The notes beneath the pieces are model-generated. The model did not search any database and was not told where the DNA came from. It saw only the letters and a list, made by a program, of their open reading frames with translations. A stretch of 64,000 nucleotides of DNA from Actinacidiphila acididurans. Lineage in GTDB: Bacteria; Actinomycetota; Actinomycetes; Streptomycetales; Streptomycetaceae. The DNA lies in NCBI RefSeq assembly GCF_016918855.1, contig NZ_JADKYB010000023.1, positions 94,784 to 158,783 on the forward strand, in the 5' to 3' direction. This document shows, piece after piece, positions 18,037-26,762 of the stretch (positions are counted from its first letter, which is position 1; each line of letters begins with the position of its first letter). Position numbers and translations under genes: made by a program.

Positions 18037-19227
18037 CTACGGGTCCGCGAGGAGGTTGCCCGGCACGGTGCCTGCCCGCACTCCCTGGTGCGCCGCGGCG
18101 GGTTCGGGCAGCACGCGGAACAGCAGCCAGCACAGGGCCGGCATCGCGATCAGCGGTGCCAGGGCGGTCCGCAGTGACGTCGCGTCGGCCAGGGCGCCGA
18201 TGACGGGGCTGATCAGGCCGCCGACGCTGACGGCCAGACCGAGCGTGATCCCGCTGGCGGTGCCGACCCGCGAGGGCAGGTAGTCCTGGCCGAGGGTGAC
18301 CTGCAGCGAAAAGGGGACGTACAGGCCGGCCGACGTCAGCGCCACGAACAGGTACAGGGCCGGGCCCGGCACGAACACCAGACCGGCGACCGCCCCGATC
18401 GAGAGGAAGTACGCCCGGCGGGCGACCGCGACCCGCCCCCAGCGGCCGGCCAGCGTGCCGCCCAGCACGGAGCCGACCGCTCCGCCGAGGTAGAGCACGA
18501 ACAGCGCCGCGGCGCCCGCCACGGTGCTGTCGCCCATGCGCTGCTCGGCGTACAGCGAGACGAAGGCGCTCAGCCCCATGAAGACGATCGAGCGGCAGGC
18601 GACGGCCAGCGAGAGCTTCACGAACGACACCTTGTCGTCCTCCCCGGAAGGCGCCGCCGCGGTGCCCCCGGCGGGCCGCCCCCGCTCCAGAGCGCGCAGC
18701 ACCGGCAGGCACAGCGCGCTGCCCGCGAGTGCCGGCAGCACCAGCAGCGGCGTCAGGCGCAGTCCTCCGGCCCCCACCACCGCCCCGACCATGAGCGGTG
18801 CCAGGGCGAAGCCGATGTTGCCGCCGGTCGAGAACCAGCCCATGGCACTGTGGCTGCCGCCACTGGCGATCCGGGCGACCCGTGCGGACTCGGGGTGATA
18901 CGCGGCCACGCCGGCCCCGGTGATCGCCACGAACAGCAGGAGAAGACCGTACGAGCCGCTCACTCCGCTCAGGGCGATGCCCACACCGCCCAGCAGCGTG
19001 CTGACCGGCAGCAGCCAGGGCATCGCCCAGCGGTCGGTCAGGACACCGAACACCGGCTGCACCACCGATGACAGCAGGGAGGCGGCCAGCACCACGCCGG
19101 AGACGGCGGCGTAGCTGTAGGCGCGCTCAGCGGTGAAGAACGGGACCAGAGACGCCACCGCGCCCTGGTAGACGTCGACGCAGGCGTGCCCGACGGACAG
19201 CAAAGTGATCGAGGTGTTCCTTCGCAC
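18037..19227 (-). CDS. MFS transporter, fosmidomycin-resistance (Fsr)-like
   Basis: A 396-residue integral membrane protein with about 12 hydrophobic segments. The opening (ITLLSVGHACVDVYQGAVASLVPFF) and the AYHPESARVA motif are those of the Fsr-like branch of the major facilitator superfamily, drug:proton antiporters of the inner membrane. GVLTDRW is the MFS loop 2-3 signature. I chose GTG 19227 because upstream codons enter the shared regulatory region; its ribosome binding site is weak. It is divergent from the AraC gene at 19282, whose product probably regulates it. The substrate cannot be read from sequence. Confidence 0.85.
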   Translation of the reverse strand: MRRNTSITLLSVGHACVDVYQGAVASLVPFFTAERAYSYAAVSGVVLAASLLSSVVQPVFGVLTDRWAMPWLLPVSTLLGGVGIALSGVSGSYGLLLLFVAITGAGVAAYHPESARVARIASGGSHSAMGWFSTGGNIGFALAPLMVGAVVGAGGLRLTPLLVLPALAGSALCLPVLRALERGRPAGGTAAAPSGEDDKVSFVKLSLAVACRSIVFMGLSAFVSLYAEQRMGDSTVAGAAALFVLYLGGAVGSVLGGTLAGRWGRVAVARRAYFLSIGAVAGLVFVPGPALYLFVALTSAGLYVPFSLQVTLGQDYLPSRVGTASGITLGLAVSVGGLISPVIGALADATSLRTALAPLIAMPALCWLLFRVLPEPAAAHQGVRAGTVPGNLLADP

Positions 19228-19281
19228 CCCGCCATGGTCCGAAGCCGCCCCGGTGTCGCGCTTCCGATAAACTGCCGGACG

Positions 19282-20025
19282 ATGCCGAATATCCGCCATA
19301 TGCCGGTCGCCCCCACGCGCACTCAGCTGCTGGCGTCCGGCGGCGCGATCGACGCCCACCGGCACGACGACCACCAGATCGTCTACGCCGGCCGGGGCGT
19401 GGTGGCCGTCACCACCGGCGCGGGTTCCTGGATCGCCCCGGCGACCCGCGCCATCTGGGTGCCGGCCGGCACCGTCCACGCCCACCAGGCCCACGGGGAC
19501 CTCGAACTGCACCTGGTGGGGCTGCCCGCGACCGACAACCCGATCGGCCTGGACGCCCCGACCGTGGTCGCCGTGCGCCCGCTGCTGCGGGAACTGATCA
19601 TCGCCTGCACCCACACCCCCGACGACGACAGCCCGGAACGCTCCCGGTTGCGGGCGGTGCTGCTCGACCAGTTGCGGGCCTCCCCGCGGCAGCCGCTGTA
19701 CGTGCCCACGCCCGTCTCGCCCCTGCTGCGCGCGGTGTGCGAGATCCTTCAGGCCGATCCGGCCGACGGCCGCACCCTCGCCGAGCTGGGCCGCCAGGTG
19801 GGCGCGAGCGACCGTACCCTGTCCCGTCTGTTCCGCGCCGACCTCGGCATGACCTTTCCCCAGTGGCGCACCCAATTGCGGCTTCAGCACGCACTGGTCC
19901 TGCTGGCCGGGAAGGAAACGGTGACGGCCGTGGCCCATCGCTGCGGCTGGTCGTCGGCCAGCGCGTTCATCGACGTCTTCCGCCGTACCTTCGGCCACAC
20001 ACCGGGCTCGCACCCGGCCGGCTGA
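19282..20025 (+). CDS. AraC-family transcriptional regulator with cupin sensor
   Basis: A 247-residue regulator. The N-terminal cupin-like sensor shows IDAHRHDDHQIVYAGRGVVAV and WIAPATRAIWVPAGTVHAHQ. The C-terminal AraC double HTH is clear (TLAELGRQVGASDRTLSRLFRADLGMTFPQWRTQLRLQHALVLL...VAHRCGWSSASAFIDVFRRTFGHTPG). The architecture matches the YdeC/NimR branch, which commonly regulates an adjacent divergent efflux pump. Here the MFS gene starts 54 bases away on the other strand, so efflux control is the likely role. The ATG at 19282 was preferred over an in-frame start at 19186 that lies within the MFS gene. Confidence 0.88.
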   Translation: MPNIRHMPVAPTRTQLLASGGAIDAHRHDDHQIVYAGRGVVAVTTGAGSWIAPATRAIWVPAGTVHAHQAHGDLELHLVGLPATDNPIGLDAPTVVAVRPLLRELIIACTHTPDDDSPERSRLRAVLLDQLRASPRQPLYVPTPVSPLLRAVCEILQADPADGRTLAELGRQVGASDRTLSRLFRADLGMTFPQWRTQLRLQHALVLLAGKETVTAVAHRCGWSSASAFIDVFRRTFGHTPGSHPAG

Positions 20026-20038
20026 CCGACCCTCGGGG

Positions 20039-20416
20039 TCAGCCGGTCCTGGCGATCTTGGCGACGGTCAGCAGTGTGGCGGCGTCCTCGAGGGCTTCGA
20101 TGCTGTGGCGCGCGGGCGGTACGAGGAGGAGGTCGCCGGCCATGGCCTCCCATGCCTCGTCGCCGCTGTGCAGCCGGACGCGGCCGCGCAGTACGAGGAC
20201 GGTGGCCTCGCCGGGGTTCTCGTGTTCGGCCAGGGTGGTGCCGGCGCGCAGGGCGATGAGGGTCTGGCGCAAGACGTGTTCGTGGCCGCCGTGGACGGTT
20301 TCCGCGCTGCGGCCGGTGGGGGAGGCGGTGGCCCGTTTCAGGTGTTCGCGGGCGAGGGCGTCGAGGGAGAGCTTCTGCATGGGCGGGTGTGCCGTTTCTG
20401 TGTCAGTGGCGGACAC
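20039..20416 (-). CDS. Cupin-domain protein
   Basis: A 125-residue single cupin. Conserved motif 1 is seen as LRAGTTLAEHENPGEATVLVLRGRVRL, with H and E but not the full metal set. Motif 2 reads GDLLLVPPARHSIEALEDA. It is probably a small metal-binding or ligand-binding protein whose function I cannot name. An internal ATG (MQKLSLDAL, residue 13) is an alternative start. It follows the DUF488 gene by 36 bases on the same strand, so the two may be co-transcribed. Confidence 0.8.
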   Translation of the reverse strand: MSATDTETAHPPMQKLSLDALAREHLKRATASPTGRSAETVHGGHEHVLRQTLIALRAGTTLAEHENPGEATVLVLRGRVRLHSGDEAWEAMAGDLLLVPPARHSIEALEDAATLLTVAKIARTG

Positions 20417-20452
20417 CTGTACGGCGCCGGCGGGTCTCGACGGGTGTTTCCG

Positions 20453-20824
20453 TCACCGCTGCCTGCGGGGCTTGGCCAGCCACTCGGCGAGGACGGCGAC
20501 CTGGCTGCGGTCCACATCCTTGGTGGCGGTCAGCAGCATGAGCTTGTCGTGCGCGGCCAGGTCACGGAGCCGGCCGGCGGCCTCGCGGTGGTCGGCGTCG
20601 CGCAGCTCGGCCAGGTAGCGGCGGCGGAACTCGGTGAAGCGGCTGGATTCGTGGCCGTACCACTTGCGCAGTTCGGTCGACGGGGCGACATCACGCAGCC
20701 ACTCGTCCACGTGCGCGTCCTCCTTGCGCATGCCCCGCGGCCAGACCCGGTCGACGAGCACGCGCCTGCCCTCGCGCGGGGCGGTCTCCTCGTAGACTCG
20801 GCGGAAAGCGATCTGTCCGGCCAT
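20453..20824 (-). CDS. DUF488 family protein
   Basis: A 123-residue protein with the DUF488 signature DRVWPRGMRKEDAHVDEWLRDVAPSTELRKWYGHE...FRRRYLAEL and a later LMLLTATKDVDRSQVAVLAEWL. Members are small proteins of unknown biochemical role. The ATG at 20824 (MAGQIAFRRVYEE) follows AAGGGCG and was preferred over a longer frame. It is probably first in a two-gene unit with the downstream cupin. The 256-bp gap to the divergent glycosylase gene contains two direct copies of GGGTTCATCC near 20928-20946. Confidence 0.85.
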   Translation of the reverse strand: MAGQIAFRRVYEETAPREGRRVLVDRVWPRGMRKEDAHVDEWLRDVAPSTELRKWYGHESSRFTEFRRRYLAELRDADHREAAGRLRDLAAHDKLMLLTATKDVDRSQVAVLAEWLAKPRRQR

Positions 20825-21080
20825 GACGACGCCCTTCCCGATCGGTCGGCCGCCCCGGCCCTGAGCGGGTGGACAGCTCCGTACCCTGATGCGGGGCGGA
20901 TGGTCCCGACTCGGCCATTTTATCGGGTTCATCCGGGTTCATCCGGGTTTCGTCGGGGCCGGGCCATGCGGAGCCGCACGCATCGCGCGGGGTGGGTCAC
21001 CGCAGGCGCGCGGCACGGTGCGGGCGGCGATGTGCCGTACGGAGATACGAAGCACGGATCGTACGGATAAGGAGCGCGGT

Positions 21081-21875
21081 GTGCCCGGCAGAGATCCCTC
21101 ACCCGCGTCACACGAATTTCCCGCGCGGACGGCTCCGCGGATGGCCTCGCCGGGCGAACTCGACAGGGCAGTGGCCGACTGCCGCGCCTGCCCGCGCCTG
21201 GTGGCCTGGCGGGAGGAGGCCGCGCGGGTCAAGCGCAGGGCGTTCCGGGACTGGGAGTACTGGGCGCGTCCGGTGCCCGGTTTCGGCCCTGCGGACGCGC
21301 CACTGGTGATCGTCGGCCTGGCCCCGGCCGCGCACGGCGGGAACCGCACCGGGCGCGCCTTCACCGGCGATCCGTCCGGCGACGCGATGTACGCGGCCCT
21401 GTACGAGATCGGCCTGGCCTCCCGGCCCACCGCCATCCACCGGGACGACGGGCTGGAGCTGTACGGGGTGCGGATCACCATGCCGGTGCACTGCGCCCCG
21501 CCCGACAACCGGCCCACCACCGAGGAGCGGGACACCTGCCGGCCGTGGCTCGCGCGCGAACTGGACCTGCTGCGGCCCACCCTCCGCGCGATCGTGGTGC
21601 TCGGCGCGTTCGCCTGGCAGGCGCTGCTGCCGGTGCTCGCCTCCGCCGGATGGCAGGTGCCCCGGCCGCGCCCGGTCTTCGGCCACGCAGCCGAGGTCGT
21701 ACTCCCCGATCCCGCCGGCGGATCGCCGCTGCACCTGGTCGGCAGCTACCACCCGAGCCAGCGCAACATGTCCACCCGCACCCTGACCCCCGCCATGCTC
21801 CGCGACGCACTGCGCCGCGGAGCCGACCTCGCCGGGCTCCCGACCCGCCTCCGCCACGACGGACCGGACAGCTGA
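21081..21875 (+). CDS. Uracil-DNA glycosylase, family 5 (UdgB-like)
   Basis: A 264-residue DNA repair enzyme that would excise uracil and other deaminated bases. Motif A is GLAPAAHGGNRTGRAFTGDPSGD and the C-terminal motif is GSYHPSQRNMSTRTLTP; both are hallmarks of thermophile-type UDGb. The cysteines near the N-terminus (DCRACPRL) plus C in PVHCAPPDN are the iron-sulphur cluster ligands seen in the family. Start GTG 21081 has GGAG at 21071-21074; an internal ATG at residue 24 (MASPGELD) is possible and closer to the usual length. Confidence 0.9.
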   Translation: MPGRDPSPASHEFPARTAPRMASPGELDRAVADCRACPRLVAWREEAARVKRRAFRDWEYWARPVPGFGPADAPLVIVGLAPAAHGGNRTGRAFTGDPSGDAMYAALYEIGLASRPTAIHRDDGLELYGVRITMPVHCAPPDNRPTTEERDTCRPWLARELDLLRPTLRAIVVLGAFAWQALLPVLASAGWQVPRPRPVFGHAAEVVLPDPAGGSPLHLVGSYHPSQRNMSTRTLTPAMLRDALRRGADLAGLPTRLRHDGPDS

Positions 21876-21908
21876 CCCGGGCCGCCGTGGGCAGGGCCAC
21901 CCGTAGGC

Positions 21909-22655
21909 CTACCGCTGCCGCGCGAGCCAGTCGGTGAACCGGGTCTCCCCGATGTGCGCGTTTGGACCGGGCAGGAGCGTGGACTCCGTCACCTCGATAC
22001 CCCAGTACAGGCCGTGCGGATCCGTGACGACGGTGCGGGGGTCGTTCTGAGCGGCGAGCCGCAGACGGACGAGTTCCTCGTACGGGAACGCGTCGGGGCC
22101 GGCCACCTCCACCACGCCGTTCACCGGCGTGCCGACCGCGGTGCGGGCGACGGCCGCGGCCACGTCGTCCGAGTGGACCGGCTGGAGCTTGATCGGTGCC
22201 AGGCGCACCGTGTCCCCCTCGGTCGCCGTGTCCGCGAGCGTCTTGACGAACTCGAAGAACTGCGTCGCGTGGACGATCGAGTACGGGCTTCCCGCCTCCT
22301 TGATCAGCTCTTCCTGGGCCAGCTTGGCCCGGAAGTACCCGCTCTGCTGGAGGCGGTCCGTGCCGACGACCGACAGCGCCACATGGTGTGTCACGCCGGC
22401 CTCCGCCTCGGCCTTGAGGAGGTTGGCGGTCGAGGTACGGAAGAAGCTCATGGCGTCGTCGTCCGCGAACGACGGCGAGTTGGACACGTCGATCACGACC
22501 GACGCGCCCTGGAGGACCTCGGCCAGACCCTCGCCCGTCACGGTGTTGACGCCGGTGTTGGGGGAGGCCGGAACCGCCTCGTGCCCGTCCGCCTTGAGCT
22601 TCTCGACCACCTTCGACCCGATGAGCCCGGTGCCGCCGATCACTACGACCTTCAT
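21909..22655 (-). CDS. NmrA-like SDR, NAD(P)H-binding
   Basis: A 248-residue atypical SDR opening with the Rossmann motif MKVVVIGGTGLIGSKVVEKL (GxxGxxG). VIDVSNSPSFAD, a conserved HHVALSVVGTDRL segment and YSIVHATQFFEF follow. This pattern marks the NmrA/LysM-like group that binds NADP(H) and acts as a redox sensor or reductase. It lacks the classical YxxxK pair at the usual spacing. It lies downstream of the MarR gene on the same strand with a gap of 137 bases. Confidence 0.87.
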   Translation of the reverse strand: MKVVVIGGTGLIGSKVVEKLKADGHEAVPASPNTGVNTVTGEGLAEVLQGASVVIDVSNSPSFADDDAMSFFRTSTANLLKAEAEAGVTHHVALSVVGTDRLQQSGYFRAKLAQEELIKEAGSPYSIVHATQFFEFVKTLADTATEGDTVRLAPIKLQPVHSDDVAAAVARTAVGTPVNGVVEVAGPDAFPYEELVRLRLAAQNDPRTVVTDPHGLYWGIEVTESTLLPGPNAHIGETRFTDWLARQR

Positions 22656-22792
22656 GATGGAGTCCTCTCAGTGGTGCTCATGTTTCTCTGCACTACCAGG
22701 GACCGGGTGCTGGAGCTGTTTGTGACAGGCGCCCACACGGCAAACCACTGAATGAGCGGAGCGGGGTCGGGGGCAGGGGATCCCTTTGGCCG

Positions 22793-23239
22793 CTACGCCG
22801 TGCCTTGCGGGCTGGCGGCGATGCCGCCGATGGTCTGCCAGAAGTCGCCTTCGGGCCGGTCGGCGAGCTGGAACAGGGTGCGGCGGACGGCTTGGGCGTG
22901 GGCTGGGCGGGCGGCGGACAGGGCGGATTCGCCCTGGGGGGTGACGGCGATGAGTTGCTGGCGGCCGTGGCCCGGTTCACGTCGCAGCAGGCCGCGTTCG
23001 GCCATGCGGGTCAGCTGGCGGGACAGGCGGGCGCGTTTCCAGTCGAGCATGGCGCCCAGGTCGTGCTGGGGCATGCGTCCGCTGCCGTTCTCGACCAGAC
23101 GGGACAGGACGGAGAAATCGGCCACTGAGATGCCCGCGGCGTGCCGGATCTCCTCCCCGATGGCTTCCAGCACGGTCTCGTGAGCGCGTTTCCACGCCGT
23201 CCAGCGCGCCGTTTCGGTCGGGTCGAGAGGCTCTGTCAT
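22793..23239 (-). CDS. MarR-family transcriptional regulator
   Basis: A 148-residue winged-helix repressor. Seen: a dimerisation helix (TARWTAWKRAHETVLEAIGEEI), then the DNA-binding core (ISVADFSVLSRLVENGSGRMPQHDLGAMLDWKRARLSRQLTRMAERGLLRREPGHGRQQLIAVTPQG) with the wing R-x-E-P...R. It is divergent from the SDR gene at 23298, only 58 bases away. A perfect 9-bp inverted repeat lies between them and includes the SDR start codon. It very likely represses that SDR and itself. Confidence 0.9.
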   Translation of the reverse strand: MTEPLDPTETARWTAWKRAHETVLEAIGEEIRHAAGISVADFSVLSRLVENGSGRMPQHDLGAMLDWKRARLSRQLTRMAERGLLRREPGHGRQQLIAVTPQGESALSAARPAHAQAVRRTLFQLADRPEGDFWQTIGGIAASPQGTA

Positions 23240-23265
23240 GCGCTCCAGAATACGCGGCGAGTTGC

Positions 23266-23300
23266 CATGTAAACATCCGAGTGGCAGCCTTGTTTACATG
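23266..23300. promoter_or_regulatory. MarR operator, 9-bp inverted repeat
   Basis: CATGTAAAC at 23266-23274 and its exact complement GTTTACATG at 23292-23300, separated by 17 bases, lie in the gap between divergent marR and SDR genes. The right arm contains the SDR start codon, so a bound repressor would block transcription of a very short or absent leader. The locally AT-rich composition also suggests the divergent promoters overlap here. Confidence 0.7.
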
Positions 23301-24083
23301 ACAACATCGACGAAGCGATCGGTTCTGATCACCGGCGGCACCTCAGGTATCGGTCTCGGCCTTGCCGAGCGGTACGCGGCAGCCGGTCATCGAGTCGTGA
23401 TCACCGGACGGAATTCCGAACGGCTCGCCGCAGTGGCCGAGCGCGTGCCCGTAATCGAAACCTTCGCCAACGACGTCGGCGACCCGCAGGATCGCGGACG
23501 CCTGGCGGAGCACGTCCGGCGGGTCATGCCGGATCTGGACGTGCTGATCAACAACGCCGGGATCCAGCGGCGGGTGGGCATCGCCTCGGACCGCGCCGCC
23601 TGGTCCCAGGTGCAGAACGAGATCGACATTCTGCTGGCCGCACCGGTGCATCTCGGCCGGCTGCTCGTCCCGCTGATGCTCGCCCACCGGCGCCCCAGCG
23701 TGCTGGTCAACGTCACCTCGGGCGGTGCGTTCTTTCCCCAGCCCTTCGCCCCCGTCTACAGCGCGGCCAAGGCGGCCCTGCACAGCTACACCGTGAACCA
23801 GCGCCACGCCCTCGCAGCCACCTCGTGCCGGGTGGTGGAACTGATCCCGCCGGCCGTGGCCACCGCCCTCGCCGGCCCCGGCCAGGCGCACGGCGCCGAC
23901 CCGGACGAGTTCTGCGACACCGTCTTCCCCCTGCTCGACGGCTCCCACCCCGAGGTCGGCTTCGGCCCGACCGCAGCCGCCGCTTTCATCGAGCAACGCG
24001 CCGCCGAACAGCGCACGTTCGAGGAGATGTCCACCCGGTTCGACGTGCCGGTCCACCGATCCGACGGCACCGCGGAGGAGTGA
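23298..24083 (+). CDS. Short-chain dehydrogenase (DltE/YvrD-like SDR)
   Basis: A 261-residue classical SDR. ATG 23298 starts MTTSTKRSVLITGG. Seen: TGGTSGIGLGLAERY (TGxxxGIG cofactor motif), NDVGDPQD, LINNAGIQ (NNAG), then the catalytic pair PVYSAAKAAL (YxxxK) with an upstream NVTSGGAFF serine. The sequence resembles the DltE-type oxidoreductases. It is transcribed away from the MarR gene and probably controlled by it through the 23266-23300 repeat. The substrate is unknown. Confidence 0.88.
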   Translation: MTTSTKRSVLITGGTSGIGLGLAERYAAAGHRVVITGRNSERLAAVAERVPVIETFANDVGDPQDRGRLAEHVRRVMPDLDVLINNAGIQRRVGIASDRAAWSQVQNEIDILLAAPVHLGRLLVPLMLAHRRPSVLVNVTSGGAFFPQPFAPVYSAAKAALHSYTVNQRHALAATSCRVVELIPPAVATALAGPGQAHGADPDEFCDTVFPLLDGSHPEVGFGPTAAAAFIEQRAAEQRTFEEMSTRFDVPVHRSDGTAEE

Positions 24084-24125
24084 CCTTTCCTGAAGACGGC
24101 GACCACCAGGTTGCTGCGCGGTGGC

Positions 24126-24692
24126 TCAGAGTGTGGATGGGGCCGGGCGTTCGGCGCGGCGGGGCTTGCGGCGCACCGTTCCGAAGGGTTTGGCGTAGGA
24201 GAGCGCGATCGTCGCGATCAGTACGCAGCAGGCGGCGCCCGAATCGCGGACCAGTCCGGTGGCGTCGGCGACAGGATGCCGGGCCAGCGCTGCTGAGGCC
24301 GCCGACCCCAGGCCGGGGACCAGCACGAAGGTGGCCAGTGCGGTGCCCCCGGCCGTTATCGCGAGGCTTATGGCCACCCACCAGTAGCGCAGCAGGCCCC
24401 AGGGCGTGAGCAGGCCCAGTGCGACGCCGGTGGCCAGGGCCAGTACGGCCAGCGGCAGGAGCAGCAGTTGGCCGATCAAGTGGGCGGCCGGGTAGACGGT
24501 TACGGGGTTGCTGCCCAGCCGCCCCGCCGAGACCAGGGTGAGTACGGCGGCGTCGCTGCCCAGCAGTCCGATCGAGACCGTCACGTGTGCGGCCCGTAGC
24601 GCCTTGCGCCACTGCGGCGGCAGCCGCGTGCCGGTGCGGCGCGGGCGGCCCGCCTGGTGCGGGTGTGTCGTTCGGGTGGTGGGGGTGCTCAC
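24126..24692 (-). CDS. Four-helix membrane protein, DUF2269-like
   Basis: A 188-residue membrane protein with about four hydrophobic segments: AAHVTVSIGLLGSDAAVLTLVSA, LIGQLLLLPLAVLALATGVALGLL, WWVAISLAITAGGTALATFVL and SGAACCVLIATIALSYA. Both ends are basic and hydrophilic. The pattern (first helix with xHVTxSxGxxG, then LLTPWGLLRYWWV) matches small DUF2269-type integral membrane proteins of actinomycetes; no function is established. It converges on the SDR gene with 42 bases between stops. The next gene to the right starts on the same strand 1.2 kb away. Confidence 0.75.
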   Translation of the reverse strand: MSTPTTRTTHPHQAGRPRRTGTRLPPQWRKALRAAHVTVSIGLLGSDAAVLTLVSAGRLGSNPVTVYPAAHLIGQLLLLPLAVLALATGVALGLLTPWGLLRYWWVAISLAITAGGTALATFVLVPGLGSAASAALARHPVADATGLVRDSGAACCVLIATIALSYAKPFGTVRRKPRRAERPAPSTL

Positions 24693-24969
24693 AGGTCTGG
24701 GGTCCTCGGTGTCCGGTGTGTGTCCTGTCGGGACTCAGGCGTCCTCTCCGATCCTGGACGCGGGCCGTGCGGACTTCGTCGTCCCCGGGGCGGCACACCG
24801 CCTACTCCGCGGGAAGTACCGAGGGGTCCCCGGCAAGGCCGGTCGTGGGCCGGCCCTTGGGTCCGTCGGCATCGGCGTACATGTGAACGTGCAGGGCCGA
24901 AGTGATCGGCGCGCCTCCCACCTCGCCCGTTCGATCCGCGCCCCTTGTCGCCATCCAGGGCGGGCTCGG

Positions 24970-25881
24970 TCAGGGCGCGGGGGGCTGGGGCTGGATGCAG
25001 GCGGTACGCGCGGTTGGGCCGGTGCGGGTGTCGCGGTCGACGTGCGCGGTCACGTAGACGCAACCGGTGCGTGTGGACAGGACGTTGCCCCAGCTTCCGG
25101 GCAGTTTCTGGTTGCCGGAGTAGCTGGAGGGCGCGAGGGCCCGGTCGGGATCGCGGTGGGCGTCGACGTGGGTCCGCCAGCGGGCCGACTCCGGGCCCTG
25201 GAGGTATCCCCACGCGGCGCGGCACGTCGGGGAGTACATCAGGATCAGCGTGCCGTACGTCTTTCCGTCCGGCCACGCGACCGGCTGCCAGTCGAGCTGC
25301 TTCTCGTCGGCTTTGCAGGAGTCGTCGTACGGATCGGTGCCGTCGGCTGCCGGCGTTCGGCTGGGTACGGGCACTGTGGCGGAGGGGCGCCCCGCCGTCG
25401 CCCGGTGCACGCCGGAGGAGCTCGGCCAGGCGACGAAGGCCACCAGGGCCAGGCCGCACGCGCCGCCGGCGACGGCGGCCACCAGCGGTGCTCTTCCCCG
25501 CCAGGGGCGGCCACCGGTCGTACGGCCCTCGGCTGCCGGGGGTTCCCCTCCACCCGCCGGTTCGAACTCGCTCACCGTCTCCGTACCTGCCGGAGTCGCA
25601 GCCGCAGAAGGCCCCCGCTTTGGGCCCATGCGCGCCCATTCCCAGCGGGCCCGCCACAGTACGGGGTCCTGCCCGCAGGTCTGGACGAACGCGGAGATCA
25701 GGTCCCAGGAGGGGACGGTCCGGCCGGCCTCGGCGGTGGAGAGCGCGGCCTGCGAGTAGCCGCTGCGCTGGGCGAGTTCGCGCAGCGTCATGCCGCTGGT
25801 GTCACGCAACTCGCGCAGTGCGCGGGCCAGTTCGGTCACCGGCCCCTGACCGGTCAACGGCATTCTTCTGCGCCCAGGCAT
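24970..25881 (-). CDS. HTH regulator fused to membrane segment and DUF2690 domain
   Basis: A 303-residue predicted membrane-bound regulator. An XRE HTH (about residues 15-70: TELARALRELRDTSGMTLRELAQRSGYSQAALSTAEAGRTVPSW) is cytoplasmic, followed by a linker. One transmembrane segment (LVAAVAGGACGLALVAFVAW, about 133-152) is followed by an extracytoplasmic DUF2690 domain with four conserved-looking cysteines (DDSCKADEKQ, YSPTCRAAWGYL, TGCVYV, ARTACIQP). The start ATG 25881 follows a purine-rich AGGGGGTGGG. Such proteins are common in Streptomyces and may couple an external signal to DNA binding, but no member's ligand is known to me. It is divergent from the secreted SH3-like gene at 26055, a plausible partner. 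Confidence 0.85.
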   Translation of the reverse strand: MPGRRRMPLTGQGPVTELARALRELRDTSGMTLRELAQRSGYSQAALSTAEAGRTVPSWDLISAFVQTCGQDPVLWRARWEWARMGPKRGPSAAATPAGTETVSEFEPAGGGEPPAAEGRTTGGRPWRGRAPLVAAVAGGACGLALVAFVAWPSSSGVHRATAGRPSATVPVPSRTPAADGTDPYDDSCKADEKQLDWQPVAWPDGKTYGTLILMYSPTCRAAWGYLQGPESARWRTHVDAHRDPDRALAPSSYSGNQKLPGSWGNVLSTRTGCVYVTAHVDRDTRTGPTARTACIQPQPPAP

Positions 25882-26054
25882 GCCCACCCCCTGTGAACTG
25901 GCAGTTCGGCGCTCATTGTGCACAGTCGTTCAGCGTCCGCCCAGTCCACTGTCGGCCGAAGTCCCGCTCGCCCACCATCGGTTGCCGTGCCGCCGTGGGG
26001 CGGTGCGCAAGGCCCCCGACAACGGTGCCGGGGACGGATGACGGAGGTGGCAAG

Positions 26055-26516
26055 GTGGCAGTGATCACAAAGGGCCGGCCCCGCGGGGACGCCTGCCGGC
26101 GGACACGGCGGCGGCCGGGCGGACGGGTCCTGGCGGTGGCGGCGGTGGCCGGGGCTGCGGCACTGCTCGCGGCAGGGCCCGCGTCCGCGTACAGCAACAC
26201 GGGCACCGTGGCGGCGACGGCCGGGCTCAACGCCCGGTGGGACCCCAACGGTGCCGCAGGCCCCATCGCCGGCGGGCCCGTGGTGGCCACGGTCCCGTAC
26301 AACAGCACCGTCTACATCGACTGCTACTGGACGGACGCGAGCGTGACCGGGCCCTGGGGCGCGACCAAGGTCTGGGACGACATCGAGGGCTACCGGACGC
26401 CCAACGGCGCCTACCACGACCTCAGTGGGTACGCCGGGTGGGTCTTCGTGTCCGACGCGTGGGTGAACACCGGGGCCGCGCCGGGCTCGGGTGAGCCGCC
26501 CTGCTTCGGTTACTGA
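26055..26516 (+). CDS. Secreted small SH3-like protein
   Basis: 153 residues with a signal peptide of about 46 residues: basic RRTRRRPGGR, hydrophobic VLAVAAVAGAAALLAAG, cleavage at PASA-YS. The mature part (about 107 residues) resembles a bacterial SH3 domain: TAGLNARWDPNGAAGPIAGG...TVPYNSTVYIDCYWTDASVTGPWGATKVWD...GYAGWVFVSDAWVNTG. It carries two cysteines (one in DCYW, one near the C-terminus) that could pair. Such proteins are thought to bind peptidoglycan or other cell-wall parts. Start GTG 26055 has GGAGG at 26043-26047. It is divergent from the DUF2690 regulator. Confidence 0.82.
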   Translation: MAVITKGRPRGDACRRTRRRPGGRVLAVAAVAGAAALLAAGPASAYSNTGTVAATAGLNARWDPNGAAGPIAGGPVVATVPYNSTVYIDCYWTDASVTGPWGATKVWDDIEGYRTPNGAYHDLSGYAGWVFVSDAWVNTGAAPGSGEPPCFGY

Positions 26517-26539
26517 CGCCCGTCCCTGGTGGTGCCTGC

Positions 26540-26580
26540 GCCCGGCAGCCGTGCGGCCGTCCGCCGTACGACTGCCGGGC
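26540..26580 (+). terminator. Hairpin after the SH3-like gene
   Basis: Perfect 9-bp arms, GCCCGGCAG at 26540-26548 and CTGCCGGGC at 26572-26580, with a 23-base loop, start 24 bases after the stop codon. There is no T-tract. It is plausible as a terminator, but the long loop makes it weaker than the others in this window. Confidence 0.45.
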
Positions 26581-26762
26581 CGCCGCAAGCGCCGACTGAC
26601 CGGGCGGCGGGGTCGCGGGTGCGCTTGCGGCGATGGTCGCCACGCGCGCACCCGCCAAGCCGCGGCCGGCAAACTCGTCCGTCGCGGCCGCGAGGATTCG
26701 TTGCTGCGTGGCTGCTGCGTCTCGCAGCGCGGGCTCGGCCTGTCGCGTCATGACGGGCCACG

